From Bacillus sp. Marseille-P3661 (GTDB lineage Bacteria; Bacillota; Bacilli; Bacillales; Bacillaceae_J), in NCBI RefSeq assembly GCF_900240995.1, contig NZ_LT965953.1, forward strand, positions 2,067,932 through 2,131,931: a DNA stretch of 64,000 nt, written 5' to 3'. Position numbers and translations under genes: made by a program. Of this stretch, positions 8,594 through 17,048 are shown piece by piece. The notes below the pieces were generated by a model. That model was given only the letters and a program-made list of their open reading frames with translations, ran no database searches and was not told the origin of the DNA. Each line of letters opens with the position of its first letter. Position 1 is the stretch's first letter.

Positions 8594-10792
8594 CTATTTC
8601 TTGTTCAATTTTAATTTTGCTAATGCATCTGCTAACGCTGTGTTGATAGGTTCCTCTTGTTTGTTTTGTTTTTTTAGATAATTTGATACCTCTTTTTTAG
8701 ATACATTGGTATGCTTATTCTTTTTCCGTCGTTCATTAAATGTCGACATTTTTTCACGATGTCCACATTTACATACAAAAATTTGTCCTTCACCTTGTCC
8801 TCGAAGTTCAAGTTTTTTATGACAATTTGGACACCTTGCATTTGTAACTTTACTTACATTTTTCCGATGACCACACTCACGATCCTGACATACGAGCATT
8901 TTTCCCTTTTTACCGTTCACTTCTAGCATAAGCTTTCCACATTCAGGACACTTTGTACCTGTGATATTATCATGTTTAAATTTTTGTGTGCTGTTTTTTA
9001 TTTCGTGAACAACGGTTTTGGTATAGTTTTTCATATCGTTAATAAAAATAGTTTTACTTAGTTTCCCCTTGGCAATCGCATCCAGCTTTTGTTCCCAGTC
9101 TGCTGTCAATGCAGGAGTTTTTAATTCTTTCGGAACTAAATCAAGCAATTGTTTCCCTTTTGACGTTAGAAAAATTTCCTTTTCTTTTTTTTCAATTAAA
9201 AACGCGTTGAATAGCTTTTCAATAATATCAGCGCGAGTAGCAACTGTTCCGAGACCACCGGTTTCTCCAATCGTTTTAATTAAATCCTTAGTTTCACCAG
9301 CCATATATTTACTCGGGTTTTCCATGGCTGAAAGCAATGTTGCCTCATTAAAACGAGCAGGCGGTTTTGTTTCACCTTGGGTCTGTGATAATGAAGTAAC
9401 CGTTAATGTTTCACCTTTCGCTAAAGAGGGCAATAACTGTGCCTTCATGTCATCACTATCTTCATCCTCGTCAAGATCGTTATTATATACGTCCTTCCAG
9501 CCTATCGAGACAATTGTTTTTCCTTTTGCAACAAATGTTTCATCAGCAATCATTGCTTTTATTGTGGTTTGTTCATATTCAAACGCCGGATATAGAACAG
9601 CTAAAAAGCGCTTAACAACTAAATCATATATTTTTCGTTCTTTATCAGTAAACTTATTTAGCATTACTGTTTCTTCTGTTGGGATAATCGCATGATGATC
9701 CGATACCTTGCTATCATTAATAAACGAAGAATTTGATTTAATCGGTTTCAGTAAAAGTTTATGTGCGAGCTGTTTATATGGGCCATTCCCACTAGCCCTT
9801 ATCCGCTCACTCAGTGTATCAACGATATCTGATGATAAATACCTTGAATCCGTGCGCGGATATGTTAGAACTTTATGTTGTTCATATAGCTTTTGCATAA
9901 TTTGCAACGTTTCCTTGGCTGAATATCCAAATATTTTATTTGCATCTCGTTGCAATTCAGTTAAATCATAGAGCTGTGGTGCAAAGGTTTTTTTATACTT
10001 TTTCTCCACATCAGTAATAATAGCTTGTTTATTCTTACACTTAGCTACTATTTGGTCTACCATATCTTTTGAAAAAGTTTTTATATCTTTAGTTTGACTA
10101 TTTTGCCAAGTTAGCGTCAAATTATGATTAGTTTGTGCCTTAATTCCATAAAAAGCTTTAGGCTTGAAATTTTTTATTTCCTCTTCTCTCTTAGCAATTA
10201 TTGCAACTGTTGGCGTTTGTACTCGTCCAGCTGATAACTGGGCATTAAATTTACTTGTAAGGGCCCTAGTCGCATTGAGTCCGACATACCAATCCGCTTC
10301 TGAACGAGCAACAGCAGAATGATACAAATTCTCAAAGTCTTTTCCGCTTTTTAATTTCTGAAATCCTTCTTTGATAGCTTTATCTGTTACAGAAGATATC
10401 CATAATCGTTTCGTCGGTTTATTAACTTTTGCCTTGTCGAGTATCCATTGAGCCACAAGCTGACCTTCTCTTCCTGCATCCGTTGCAATTACAATTTCAC
10501 CAACATCAGAACGATGCAATTGACTTTTTACGGCATTAAACTGCTTACTTGTTTGTTTTATTACAACTGTTTTTAATTGATTCGGCAGCATGGGTAAATC
10601 TTCAAGTTTCCATGTTTTATATTTGACGTCATACGTTTCAGGATCAGCAAGTGTTACTAAATGGCCCAACGCCCAAGTAACTATATATTTATCACCTTCT
10701 AAAAAGCCATTACCCTTTTTTTGACACTCCAGAACTCGTGCAATATCACGAGCAACTGATGGTTTCTCGGCAAGTACTACGGTCTTCTTCAT
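8594..10792 (-). CDS. topB: DNA topoisomerase III (first copy)
   Basis: The product is 732 residues, a type IA topoisomerase that relaxes and decatenates DNA by passing strands through a transient single-strand break. The Toprim domain shows the LAEKPSVA start and an ATDAGREGQ acidic motif near residues 103-111. The catalytic Tyr lies in YPRTDSRY at residue 311. The C-terminus carries Cys pairs of a zinc-ribbon type (CPECGK, CPNCHK, CKCGHR) and a Lys-rich tail. ATG at 10792 has an AAGGAT-type site 7 bases upstream; a TTG one codon earlier is less likely. A terminator follows directly, so it is probably monocistronic. A second, diverged topoisomerase III gene is at 50766-52913. Confidence 0.96.
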   Translation of the reverse strand: MKKTVVLAEKPSVARDIARVLECQKKGNGFLEGDKYIVTWALGHLVTLADPETYDVKYKTWKLEDLPMLPNQLKTVVIKQTSKQFNAVKSQLHRSDVGEIVIATDAGREGQLVAQWILDKAKVNKPTKRLWISSVTDKAIKEGFQKLKSGKDFENLYHSAVARSEADWYVGLNATRALTSKFNAQLSAGRVQTPTVAIIAKREEEIKNFKPKAFYGIKAQTNHNLTLTWQNSQTKDIKTFSKDMVDQIVAKCKNKQAIITDVEKKYKKTFAPQLYDLTELQRDANKIFGYSAKETLQIMQKLYEQHKVLTYPRTDSRYLSSDIVDTLSERIRASGNGPYKQLAHKLLLKPIKSNSSFINDSKVSDHHAIIPTEETVMLNKFTDKERKIYDLVVKRFLAVLYPAFEYEQTTIKAMIADETFVAKGKTIVSIGWKDVYNNDLDEDEDSDDMKAQLLPSLAKGETLTVTSLSQTQGETKPPARFNEATLLSAMENPSKYMAGETKDLIKTIGETGGLGTVATRADIIEKLFNAFLIEKKEKEIFLTSKGKQLLDLVPKELKTPALTADWEQKLDAIAKGKLSKTIFINDMKNYTKTVVHEIKNSTQKFKHDNITGTKCPECGKLMLEVNGKKGKMLVCQDRECGHRKNVSKVTNARCPNCHKKLELRGQGEGQIFVCKCGHREKMSTFNERRKKNKHTNVSKKEVSNYLKKQNKQEEPINTALADALAKLKLNKK

Positions 10793-11324
10793 CAAAACAT
10801 CCTTTCAAAGTAAAACTTCCATCAGTAGGTTTTTGTCTCACCACTGATGGTTATTTGAACCTATCATGGTTTTATAGCCTGTTTATACCCTAATGGTATG
10901 CCTAATGATTCCCCACCATACTTTTCAAAATTACTAAAAGTTTTGGAGGGGAAGTATATAGCAATTAAACCTCGATAAACAACTAAGGTCTAATATATCA
11001 TGATCGTTCGTTGAATGAAATCAATAGTGTCTTCAAGTCTTACTAAGGTTGTACCTTAACAAAAGTATATAGGTGCTTGAGTATACTATTATTAAAAGGT
11101 ATTACATTTCTAATCTTTCAAAATGTCGGCTAATGTTCATAATTCTTTCAAATTAGTTAATAATTATGAAAGTAAAATACATGTCGGATTTACCATAACT
11201 GCCTAATTACATTAGTAAATTCCCAAAAATATCTCTTTAGGTTTATATCAATTTCACAAACAATAAGTTATTATAGGATAGTAATCGTATAAACCAAACA
11301 TTGAATTACCTATAGGAGTATTAA
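10793..11324. other. 532-base divergent intergenic region between topB and the histidine kinase
   Basis: No ORF or RNA that I recognise. A small inverted repeat (CCATCAGT ... ACTGATGG, about 10820-10851) lies in the presumed topB 5' leader. The rest is AT-rich and must hold the two divergent promoters. Confidence 0.4.
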
Positions 11325-12584
11325 ATGGCAAAAAAAACGATAATAAGTCTCTATATAATTTTTAGTATTATATGGATTTTAACTACTGATTTTATAATAG
11401 CTCAATTTGTTCCAGGTCATCTTGCCGAAATCATTGAAACTACTAAAGAATTTATTTATGTGATAATTACAGGTAGCTTTCTGTATTTTATTTTTATAAA
11501 AACTAAAGAATTAAACCAAGTAAAAGAAACTGAGAAACGTCTATCGACCTTAATAAATTCGATGGTCGACTTTGTCAATTTTAAAGATGGTGAAGGTAGA
11601 TGGATTGAAGCGAATCAGTTTGGTCTACAGTTATTTCAGCTTGAAAATGTTCAATATCGAGGAAAAACAGATCTAGAACTTGCAGAATACACTAGCTTTT
11701 ATCATGATGCCCTAAAAAACTGTCACGAATCAGACGAGATTGCTTGGATGAATGCAAAAAGCACACGTTTCGAAGAAGTTGTTGCATTACCGAATGACAC
11801 TCAGAAAACCTTCGATACAATTAAGATCCCTTTATTTCATCCAGATGGCACAAGGAAAGGTCTAGTTATAATTGGCAGAGATGTCACAAGTTTAAGATTA
11901 GCTGAAGAAAAGCTGCGACAATCAGAGAAGTTATCTATAGTAGGTGAATTGGCAGCTAGTGTCGCACACGAAATTAGAAACCCTCTTACTTCATTAAAGG
12001 GATTTGTTCAACTATTACCTCGAGAAGATAGCAACCAACAGTATTATGATATTATGCATGATGAGTTAAAACGAATTAACGATATTGTAGACGAATTATT
12101 ACTTCTTGCTAAGCCACAAAAGTTGCATTTTAAAGAAGCAGACATTCAAAAAATACTTGATGATGTTCTTGCCTTATTATCAATTCAAGCAAGGCAAAGT
12201 AATATAGAGCTTCACTCTGATGGCGAAAATAAGATTGAGCTGATTGAATGTGAACCCAATCAGTTAAAACAGGTTTTAATAAACTTAATTAAAAATGCTA
12301 TCGAAGCTTCGAAGAATGGCGGAAAAGTTACTATCTCTTTAAATAAAGATGATAAAGACCATGTAATAATCATTATTAAAGACAATGGCTGTGGCATTTC
12401 AAAAGAAAGATTGGCGAAAATAGGAGAACCATTTTATTCATCAAAAGAAAAAGGCACTGGACTAGGCTTAACCGTAAGTTTTAATATTGTCCAAGCTCAC
12501 AATGGAACCATTAAGTTCACAAGTGTTCCTGATCATGGTACTGAAGTGAGCATTCGGTTACCTGTTCACCCAATCAAAATTTGA
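11325..12584 (+). CDS. Membrane PAS-domain sensor histidine kinase (sporulation-kinase-like)
   Basis: The product is 419 residues. Two hydrophobic segments (about 7-28 and 42-58) enclose a very short extracellular loop. A PAS-like domain spans about 75-190. The HisKA dimerisation domain has the phospho-accepting His215 in SVAHEIRNPLTSLKGF, and the ATPase domain has an N box near NLIKNAIEA (320-328), DNGCGI (353-358) and GTGLGL (377-382). The H-box wording is close to that of the orphan KinA-KinE kinases that feed the Spo0A phosphorelay. No response-regulator gene is adjacent, which fits an orphan kinase. A TAGGAG ribosome site precedes the ATG and a hairpin terminator follows. The signal is unknown. 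Confidence 0.92.
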   Translation: MAKKTIISLYIIFSIIWILTTDFIIAQFVPGHLAEIIETTKEFIYVIITGSFLYFIFIKTKELNQVKETEKRLSTLINSMVDFVNFKDGEGRWIEANQFGLQLFQLENVQYRGKTDLELAEYTSFYHDALKNCHESDEIAWMNAKSTRFEEVVALPNDTQKTFDTIKIPLFHPDGTRKGLVIIGRDVTSLRLAEEKLRQSEKLSIVGELAASVAHEIRNPLTSLKGFVQLLPREDSNQQYYDIMHDELKRINDIVDELLLLAKPQKLHFKEADIQKILDDVLALLSIQARQSNIELHSDGENKIELIECEPNQLKQVLINLIKNAIEASKNGGKVTISLNKDDKDHVIIIIKDNGCGISKERLAKIGEPFYSSKEKGTGLGLTVSFNIVQAHNGTIKFTSVPDHGTEVSIRLPVHPIKI

Positions 12585-12626
12585 TCAATTTTCGGGGAGT
12601 ACCTTTCAAATAAATAGTAGTAATTA

Positions 12627-12669
12627 AAAAATACCCATCCTCCCATTCCCTAAAGCGAATGGGTATTTT
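12627..12669. terminator. Bidirectional terminator between the kinase and the SDR gene
   Basis: AAAATACCCAT and ATGGGTATTTT arms form a hairpin with A- and T-rich flanks, between the convergent kinase and SDR genes. Confidence 0.75.
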
Positions 12670-12732
12670 AAATTATAATAAGACTTCACGATTCTGTGTC
12701 ATTTATTGTATTATTAACAACATTTAGGTTAA

Positions 12733-13377
12733 CTAAATTGATTTTATAGCAACGGAAATTTCAGTTTCACCGGAAACAAGATCAAATGCTTTATTAAATG
12801 TATTATTTTCATTTAAGACAGTTGCTATAGTTCGGGCAACATCTTCTCGAGGTATAATATTCCGCGGTAAATTCTCAGCAATTGAAACTTTTCCGGTTCC
12901 AGGATCATTCGTTAATCCTCCTGGACGAATAATGGTATACGTCAAGCTGCTTGCTACGAGCATCCGATCTGCATAATGTTTAGCCACGAAATATGGCTTA
13001 ATGGCATCGCTCCAATTGTTTCTATTATGCGCTTGTATTGCACTTACCATTATAAACCGTTGTATACCTGCTTTTTCTGCCGCCTCTACAGTTTTAACAG
13101 CTCCATCCAAATCGACTAGCAGCGTTTTATCAGGCCCTGTTTTACCACCTGACCCTGCGGTAAAAACAATTGCATCACAACCATCAGCAGCTCTTGCAAT
13201 TTCATCAACCGTTCCCTCAAGGTTTGCAATTACCGCTTCTGCCCCTAAATTTTCAATAGTCTCTACTTGCTCAGGTTTTCGAACCATTGCTCTAACGGTA
13301 TGATCACTACTGTTAGTTAAAATGCGGATAAGATGCTGTCCAATCTGACCGTTAGCTCCTACTACAAATACTTTCAA
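12733..13377 (-). CDS. NmrA-like NAD(P)-binding SDR family protein (YhfK-like)
   Basis: The product is 214 residues, starting from TTG at 13377, where AAAGGAG lies about 10 bases upstream and the protein begins directly with the Rossmann glycine motif (VFVVGANGQIGQHL). A longer frame opening at 13464 would overlap eutH and lacks a ribosome site. The fold is an atypical short-chain dehydrogenase with an NAD(P)-binding N-terminus. The usual YxxxK pair is not clearly kept, as in NmrA-type redox-sensing or reductase proteins. This length equals that known for B. subtilis YhfK. It lies downstream of eutH on the same strand. Function is unproven; NADPH-dependent reduction or redox sensing is possible. 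Confidence 0.82.
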   Translation of the reverse strand: MKVFVVGANGQIGQHLIRILTNSSDHTVRAMVRKPEQVETIENLGAEAVIANLEGTVDEIARAADGCDAIVFTAGSGGKTGPDKTLLVDLDGAVKTVEAAEKAGIQRFIMVSAIQAHNRNNWSDAIKPYFVAKHYADRMLVASSLTYTIIRPGGLTNDPGTGKVSIAENLPRNIIPREDVARTIATVLNENNTFNKAFDLVSGETEISVAIKSI

Positions 13378-13460
13378 ATTGTATGTATCTCCTTTCAAAA
13401 TCCAAATTATGTCTTCATTATTACAAAGAATTTGGTAGCAATCAAATGAAACACTTAACA

Positions 13461-14546
13461 TCACTTTGTTATATCTTTACGGTTTAATGTGACAACTGCT
13501 AAAAGAACAGCAGTAATACCTGAGATTAACTTCCCTATGATCATTGCAAAAGCCATTTCCTTATTCATACCCGCAACAAATCCAAGATGGCCTCCAAATA
13601 CGAATGCACCACTAACTGCAAAAGCAGTATTGATTACTTTCCCTTTAGGCTCCATGTCTCTAAACATTGAAAACATGGGAATCACATGTGCAAGCGATGC
13701 GATTAATCCAGCGGTTGATGTATTATTGATGTTTAATATTGAACCAAACTTTGTTAAATGCTTTTTAAAAGCAAATGAAATGAATGATACCATTGGAAAT
13801 GCACCTGCAAGCATAATGGCGATCATCCCGACAATTTGAATTCCTTCTTCAATTGGTGCCATATTTTTAATAATCGTAAATCCAGTTAATGTTTCAACTA
13901 TTATGGCTGTTAGTCCTATAACTGCAATAATTTCAACAACCTTACCGAAAAGCTGAAACCCTATAATCATTAGGTTTTGAAATTTCAAAATCCCAACTCC
14001 AATTAATACAGAAGCAATCATCATTGGAATTAGATTTATTACGATCATCTTTAAATTAAAACCTGCAAACATTCCTCCAACTAAACAACCTAACGGTACC
14101 GTTATAATTCCTAGAAGAATTCCATTTGCAAAATAAGGTTGATCCTGTTTATCAATAATCCCCAATGCAACTGGAATTGTAAAAACAATCGTTGGCCCCA
14201 TCATTGTACCTAAAAATACCCACGAAAATAAAGCTGCATCAGGATCTATTGCCATTTCTTGAGCTAACGCATACCCACCCATATCTACTGCAAGTAATGT
14301 ATTTGCAAAACTAGCAGGATCTGCACCAATAAATTCATATAGAGGAGCAATAATTGGAATTAATACATCCGCTAATACTGGGGCTATCGAAACGATCCCC
14401 ACCATTGCAAGTGTCAAAGGCCCCATTGCCATAAAACCGTCCGTAAATCGTTGCCCGAAACCCCACCTATTCCCTAAGCATTTATCAAGTGCGCCAAGGC
14501 AAAGAAAAAAAACCATTAGATAAATAACAAAAGTGTTAATTCCCAT
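13461..14546 (-). CDS. eutH: Ethanolamine transporter EutH
   Basis: The product is 361 residues with about ten membrane helices. It starts with the family's typical segment (MGINTFVIYLMVFFLCLGALDK), and VDMGGYALAQEMA and GPTIVFTIPVALG are conserved in EutH permeases. It should carry ethanolamine across the membrane. The rest of the eut system (ammonia lyase EutBC, microcompartment shells, EutVW) is not in this window, so the gene stands alone here beside a small membrane ORF and an SDR gene. The substrate might be ethanolamine imported only as a nitrogen source, or a related amine. Confidence 0.88.
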   Translation of the reverse strand: MGINTFVIYLMVFFLCLGALDKCLGNRWGFGQRFTDGFMAMGPLTLAMVGIVSIAPVLADVLIPIIAPLYEFIGADPASFANTLLAVDMGGYALAQEMAIDPDAALFSWVFLGTMMGPTIVFTIPVALGIIDKQDQPYFANGILLGIITVPLGCLVGGMFAGFNLKMIVINLIPMMIASVLIGVGILKFQNLMIIGFQLFGKVVEIIAVIGLTAIIVETLTGFTIIKNMAPIEEGIQIVGMIAIMLAGAFPMVSFISFAFKKHLTKFGSILNINNTSTAGLIASLAHVIPMFSMFRDMEPKGKVINTAFAVSGAFVFGGHLGFVAGMNKEMAFAMIIGKLISGITAVLLAVVTLNRKDITK

Positions 14547-14594
14547 TTTTAATCCTCATTCTATGGCTAAACCCTCCATTGTATTATAGAATAT

Positions 14595-14783
14595 TTATTT
14601 GTTCTTTTTCTGATACTGCAGTATTTGGTCTATTTTCTCTTCGATTTGATCCATTCTTCTATTTTGTTTTTTTCTTTTTACAAATAAAAATAGAATTCCT
14701 AATGGAACTCCAATTACAATGATTAACATTATCAGTTGAAATAATAGGTCCCCTATATTTAGACTTATTTCTCCACTTAACAC
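14595..14783 (-). CDS. Small single-span membrane protein
   Basis: The product is 62 residues from GTG at 14783 (AAGGA site about 9-10 bases upstream; a GTG at 14792 would touch the site). It has a hydrophobic segment (LLFQLIMLIIVIGVPLGILF), then a basic run (VKRKKQNRR) and an amphipathic Glu/Gln/Lys tail that could form a short coiled coil. It resembles the short DUF4083-type membrane proteins of Bacillus, but I am not certain. It ends 48 bases before eutH on the same strand and may be in the same transcript. Confidence 0.65.
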   Translation of the reverse strand: MLSGEISLNIGDLLFQLIMLIIVIGVPLGILFLFVKRKKQNRRMDQIEEKIDQILQYQKKNK

Positions 14784-14900
14784 AAATAACACTTCCTTAC
14801 TTAATTATTAATTTGTATCATAACGCATAATTGAACAAATAGTATACTCCATACTTAAAGTAAGTCAAGCATGTTCATTTAATAAATCCGCATTTATCAT

Positions 14901-14929
14901 TTGACAAATATATCTAAATACCTTACAAT
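14901..14929 (+). promoter_or_regulatory. SigA-type promoter of the FbpA-domain gene
   Basis: TTGACA at 14901-14906 and TACAAT at 14924-14929 are separated by 17 bases. Transcription should start near 14936, inside the cre site that follows. Confidence 0.85.
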
Positions 14930-14933
14930 AATA

Positions 14934-14948
14934 TTGTAAACGCTTACA
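14934..14948 (+). promoter_or_regulatory. cre site over the start point of the FbpA-domain gene
   Basis: TTGTAAACGCTTACA matches WTGNAANCGNWNNCW fully and is nearly palindromic. It starts five bases after the -10 box, so CcpA bound here would block initiation. Confidence 0.8.
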
Positions 14949-14978
14949 TTTACGCTTTTTTTTAAGGAGTGATGGTAC

Positions 14979-15149
14979 ATGTTAACACAAAATGACATAA
15001 ATAAAGATTACATCATCGACATCCTTTTAAATAATGGATTATTTAAAATGCCTGATGGTCGTCAATTGTACGAAGCAACCGAAAAAGAGCTAAAAAAAGA
15101 GCTTTGTACAAAAACACATAATCAATATGAATTTTGTTCAATATTATAA
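14979..15149 (+). CDS. Small FbpA-domain (Fur-regulated basic protein family) protein
   Basis: The product is 56 residues. The central part (a YIIDILLNNGLFK segment followed by MPDGRQLYEATEKEL) matches the short pattern 'LI..LL..GIYK..DGRQLYELTLSEL' of the FbpA family. In B. subtilis the Fbp proteins are iron-sparing partners made under Fur control with the small RNA FsrA. AAGGAG lies 9 bases before the ATG. Promoter, cre site, ribosome site and terminator are all close together, making a complete single-gene unit. I see no Fur box at the promoter; a cre site takes its place. Role here is inferred only from the family. Confidence 0.75.
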   Translation: MLTQNDINKDYIIDILLNNGLFKMPDGRQLYEATEKELKKELCTKTHNQYEFCSIL

Positions 15150-15156
15150 AATAAGT

Positions 15157-15199
15157 GCACATGTATTTAGTTTATCAGCCAAATACATGTGCGCTTTTT
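15157..15199 (+). terminator. Terminator of the FbpA-domain gene
   Basis: Perfect 12-bp stem (GCACATGTATTT / AAATACATGTGC) with a 12-base loop, followed by TTTTT. Confidence 0.9.
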
Positions 15200-15239
15200 A
15201 TTTCTGGTGTTTATTATTTGCAAATTAGTTGCTGTTTTT

Positions 15240-15911
15240 TTATGCTAATGGTTCAATACATTCTATATTATTATTCTTAGGTGTATTTACGATTGATGAT
15301 ACTTTATACGCTTTCATCTCATTAGCGTCGAATGGCACAAGCAGTTTTTTTAACTCTATTGGATCTTGATTTCGCCGATCAAGCCACTTCGCAGTCGCAT
15401 CTTCAGAAAGAATGACCGGCATACGATCATGGATAGGTTTCATCAATGGATTTGAACTAGTTGTTATTATTGTACAAGTTGTGTACTCAATATCATTAAT
15501 TAGACTCCGATCCCATAAGCCTGCAAAAGCAATAGGATTATTATTAGTTAACGTCATTCTAAAGGGTTGTTTTTCACCATTACTATCTTTTTTCCACTCA
15601 TAAAAACCGTCAGCAACAATAATACAACGTCTCTGTCTTAAAAGCTTTCTAAAGCTAACCTTTTGTTCTAATGTTTCTGCCCTTGCATTAATCATTTTAT
15701 ACCCAACTGATGGATCCTTTGACCATGAAGGAACTAATCCCCACTTTAGTAATCCACCTTTCAAGTTTTCACCATCAGAGACAACGGCTAATACATCCTG
15801 GCTCGGTGCAATATTATAGCTAGGCTCATACATAATGTTTACACCATTGACTAAATCAAAAAAGTCTATGATTTCATCCAATGGTATCGATAAGGTAAAG
15901 CGACCGCACAT
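15240..15911 (-). CDS. SRAP-domain protein (YedK/HMCES family), abasic-site DNA-protein crosslinker
   Basis: The product is 223 residues. It starts MCGRF, so Cys2 becomes the N-terminal nucleophile after Met removal. For that reason ATG 15911 is the right start, with GAGGTG 6 bases before it, not the GTG at 15920. Other family marks are YNIAPSQ, GLVPSW, INARAET, the catalytic-Glu segment FYEW and HDRMPVIL. These proteins form a stable crosslink with abasic sites in single-stranded DNA and protect them from breakage. Length and motifs are normal. It is on the opposite strand to its neighbours and appears to be a single gene. Confidence 0.95.
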   Translation of the reverse strand: MCGRFTLSIPLDEIIDFFDLVNGVNIMYEPSYNIAPSQDVLAVVSDGENLKGGLLKWGLVPSWSKDPSVGYKMINARAETLEQKVSFRKLLRQRRCIIVADGFYEWKKDSNGEKQPFRMTLTNNNPIAFAGLWDRSLINDIEYTTCTIITTSSNPLMKPIHDRMPVILSEDATAKWLDRRNQDPIELKKLLVPFDANEMKAYKVSSIVNTPKNNNIECIEPLA

Positions 15912-15999
15912 TTTTTTCACCTCTTTTACTTAACATATTGCAAATTAGAAGAACGTATGTTTTGATAAGTATGCTGTTTAATCCCACGAGGAGGTTATT

Positions 16000-16188
16000 A
16001 TGTATTATAAAATTCTTTATTGCAAATGGCTTGGTGGTCAAAGAAAAGTAACTGTATTTAATTTTAAACTATCACAAATAATTGAATTTACAATAGATGA
16101 ACTCGATGAACTGGATGAAGATCTTAAAAGATATATTAAATCTAATTGGGAGTCTATACTTGCTGGCCATTGGGATTATTCTAAGTGA
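16000..16188 (+). CDS. Small conserved-looking protein, unknown function
   Basis: The product is 62 residues, with an excellent ribosome site (GAGGAGG, 5 bases before ATG) and a hairpin directly downstream, so it is very likely expressed. The N-terminal half is basic and aromatic (YYKILYCKWLGGQRK); the C-terminal half is acidic (DELDELDEDLKRY). I do not recognise a family. Confidence 0.6.
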   Translation: MYYKILYCKWLGGQRKVTVFNFKLSQIIEFTIDELDELDEDLKRYIKSNWESILAGHWDYSK

Positions 16189-16209
16189 TTGCTTAGTATA
16201 AAATTTAAA

Positions 16210-16242
16210 GGGTAAGCTCAAAATCTATAAGAGAGCTTACCC
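16210..16242. terminator. Bidirectional terminator
   Basis: Ten-base perfect stem (GGGTAAGCTC / GAGCTTACCC) between convergent small genes. The better T-rich side is on the minus strand, after the riboswitch-controlled gene. Confidence 0.8.
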
Positions 16243-16256
16243 AATTAATATGTTAA

Positions 16257-16469
16257 TTATTTTATTTTTGTAAATGCTGGATTAGCACCATTTTTATTCA
16301 ATGACTTTTTAGTTTCTTTCCAACATTGGATTACATCACACATTTCATTCACTGATTCAATAAACTCTTGTTCCTTTTCAGTTAATCTTTCTTTTTTATT
16401 TAGTTGTTCCATTAAATCTATAGATTGTTCAATAAATCCAGATTTAATTAAGGTACTTTTCATTTTCAT
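16257..16469 (-). CDS. 70-residue unknown protein downstream of a c-di-AMP riboswitch
   Basis: The start is ATG 16469 with AAAGGTGAT 4-9 bases upstream. The open frame extends up to 16664, but that part lies in the riboswitch terminator and has no ribosome site. The product is soluble, Lys/Glu rich and probably helical (SIDLMEQLNKKERL and FIESVNEM segments), with a single Cys-X6-Lys stretch (CDVIQCWKETKK) and no signal or membrane segment. I recognise no family. It is the only gene between the riboswitch and a terminator, so it is the riboswitch's apparent target. This is odd, because ydaO-type switches normally control K+ transporters or cell-wall enzymes. Confidence 0.7.
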   Translation of the reverse strand: MKMKSTLIKSGFIEQSIDLMEQLNKKERLTEKEQEFIESVNEMCDVIQCWKETKKSLNKNGANPAFTKIK

Positions 16470-16651
16470 ATAAATCACCTTTGCGCCAATGCCTTTAGAT
16501 AAGCCTAGTTTTCCTATTTCAAAATCGCGTTTACGTATAGTATATGACAAAAGACAAGCTTTACTTGTTCCTTTATCAACATAAAGTAGAATTAAAACCC
16601 AATTCATATTGGATATATATTTAAGAGGAAACCAAAAAATGCTCTTTTTAT

Positions 16652-16680
16652 TAAAAATGACCACATGAAAAGTGTGGTCC
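16652..16680 (-). terminator. Riboswitch expression-platform terminator
   Basis: GACCACA / TGTGGTC stem with a 7-base loop, followed on the minus strand by ATTTTT, directly after the c-di-AMP aptamer and before the 70-residue gene. It probably terminates transcription when c-di-AMP is high. Confidence 0.85.
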
Positions 16681-16699
16681 TATATACGAGTGTCCACAT

Positions 16700-16868
16700 C
16701 CTCCCTTCAAACGCTTTCGAAGTTAGCTGTCGGATTTGGGCTAAAGAGTAGCCCTTCCTTTGAATGATTTGTATTATTACTAATACTATTTCTAATCAAA
16801 GGTTTCACCCCTAGTGATATTGCTCCACAAAATTGGGTCCTCCAATTCTTTATTAAGAATTAAGCGAT
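16700..16868 (-). ncRNA. c-di-AMP riboswitch (ydaO-yuaA class)
   Basis: On the minus strand the segment runs from ATCGCTTAATTC (near 16868), through TTGGAGGACCCAATTT and TAGGGGTGAAACC, to AAGGGCTACTC and its pairing GCCC, then CCGACAGCTAACTTCG and AAGCGTTTGAAGGGAG. These are the conserved blocks of the ydaO-yuaA aptamer, notably the CCGACAGCTAACNTCG segment and the GCTT/AAGC closing pairs. It is about 170 nt. The class senses cyclic di-AMP and usually turns genes off by termination; the terminator is at 16652-16680. It should act on the gene at 16257-16469. Confidence 0.9.
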
Positions 16869-17048
16869 TAAGAAATTGGAAACTACTAATATAAATTTAA
16901 TATTATTTATCACATTTTACCCTCGCAAATGTGACCTGTAAAGATCTTTTTTCTTCCTTACAAACAACGACGATTCGTTTTATTTTACAATTCACATTAT
17001 TTCTTTATAATAATTATTATTACCATATATTACATAGGAGGTTTTTGT

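Noticed and set aside
9069..9695. 208-residue plus-strand frame inside topB
   Set aside because: It lies antisense to a well-conserved gene, has no ribosome site, and shows low-complexity Ser-rich translation typical of shadows.
14870..14935. Fur box at the FbpA-domain promoter
   Set aside because: No 19-base GATAATGATAATCATTATC-like match; only AT-rich sequence.
16470..16664. N-terminal extension of the 70-residue ORF, making a 135-residue protein
   Set aside because: It begins inside the riboswitch terminator stem, lacks a ribosome site, and the ATG at 16469 has a good one.
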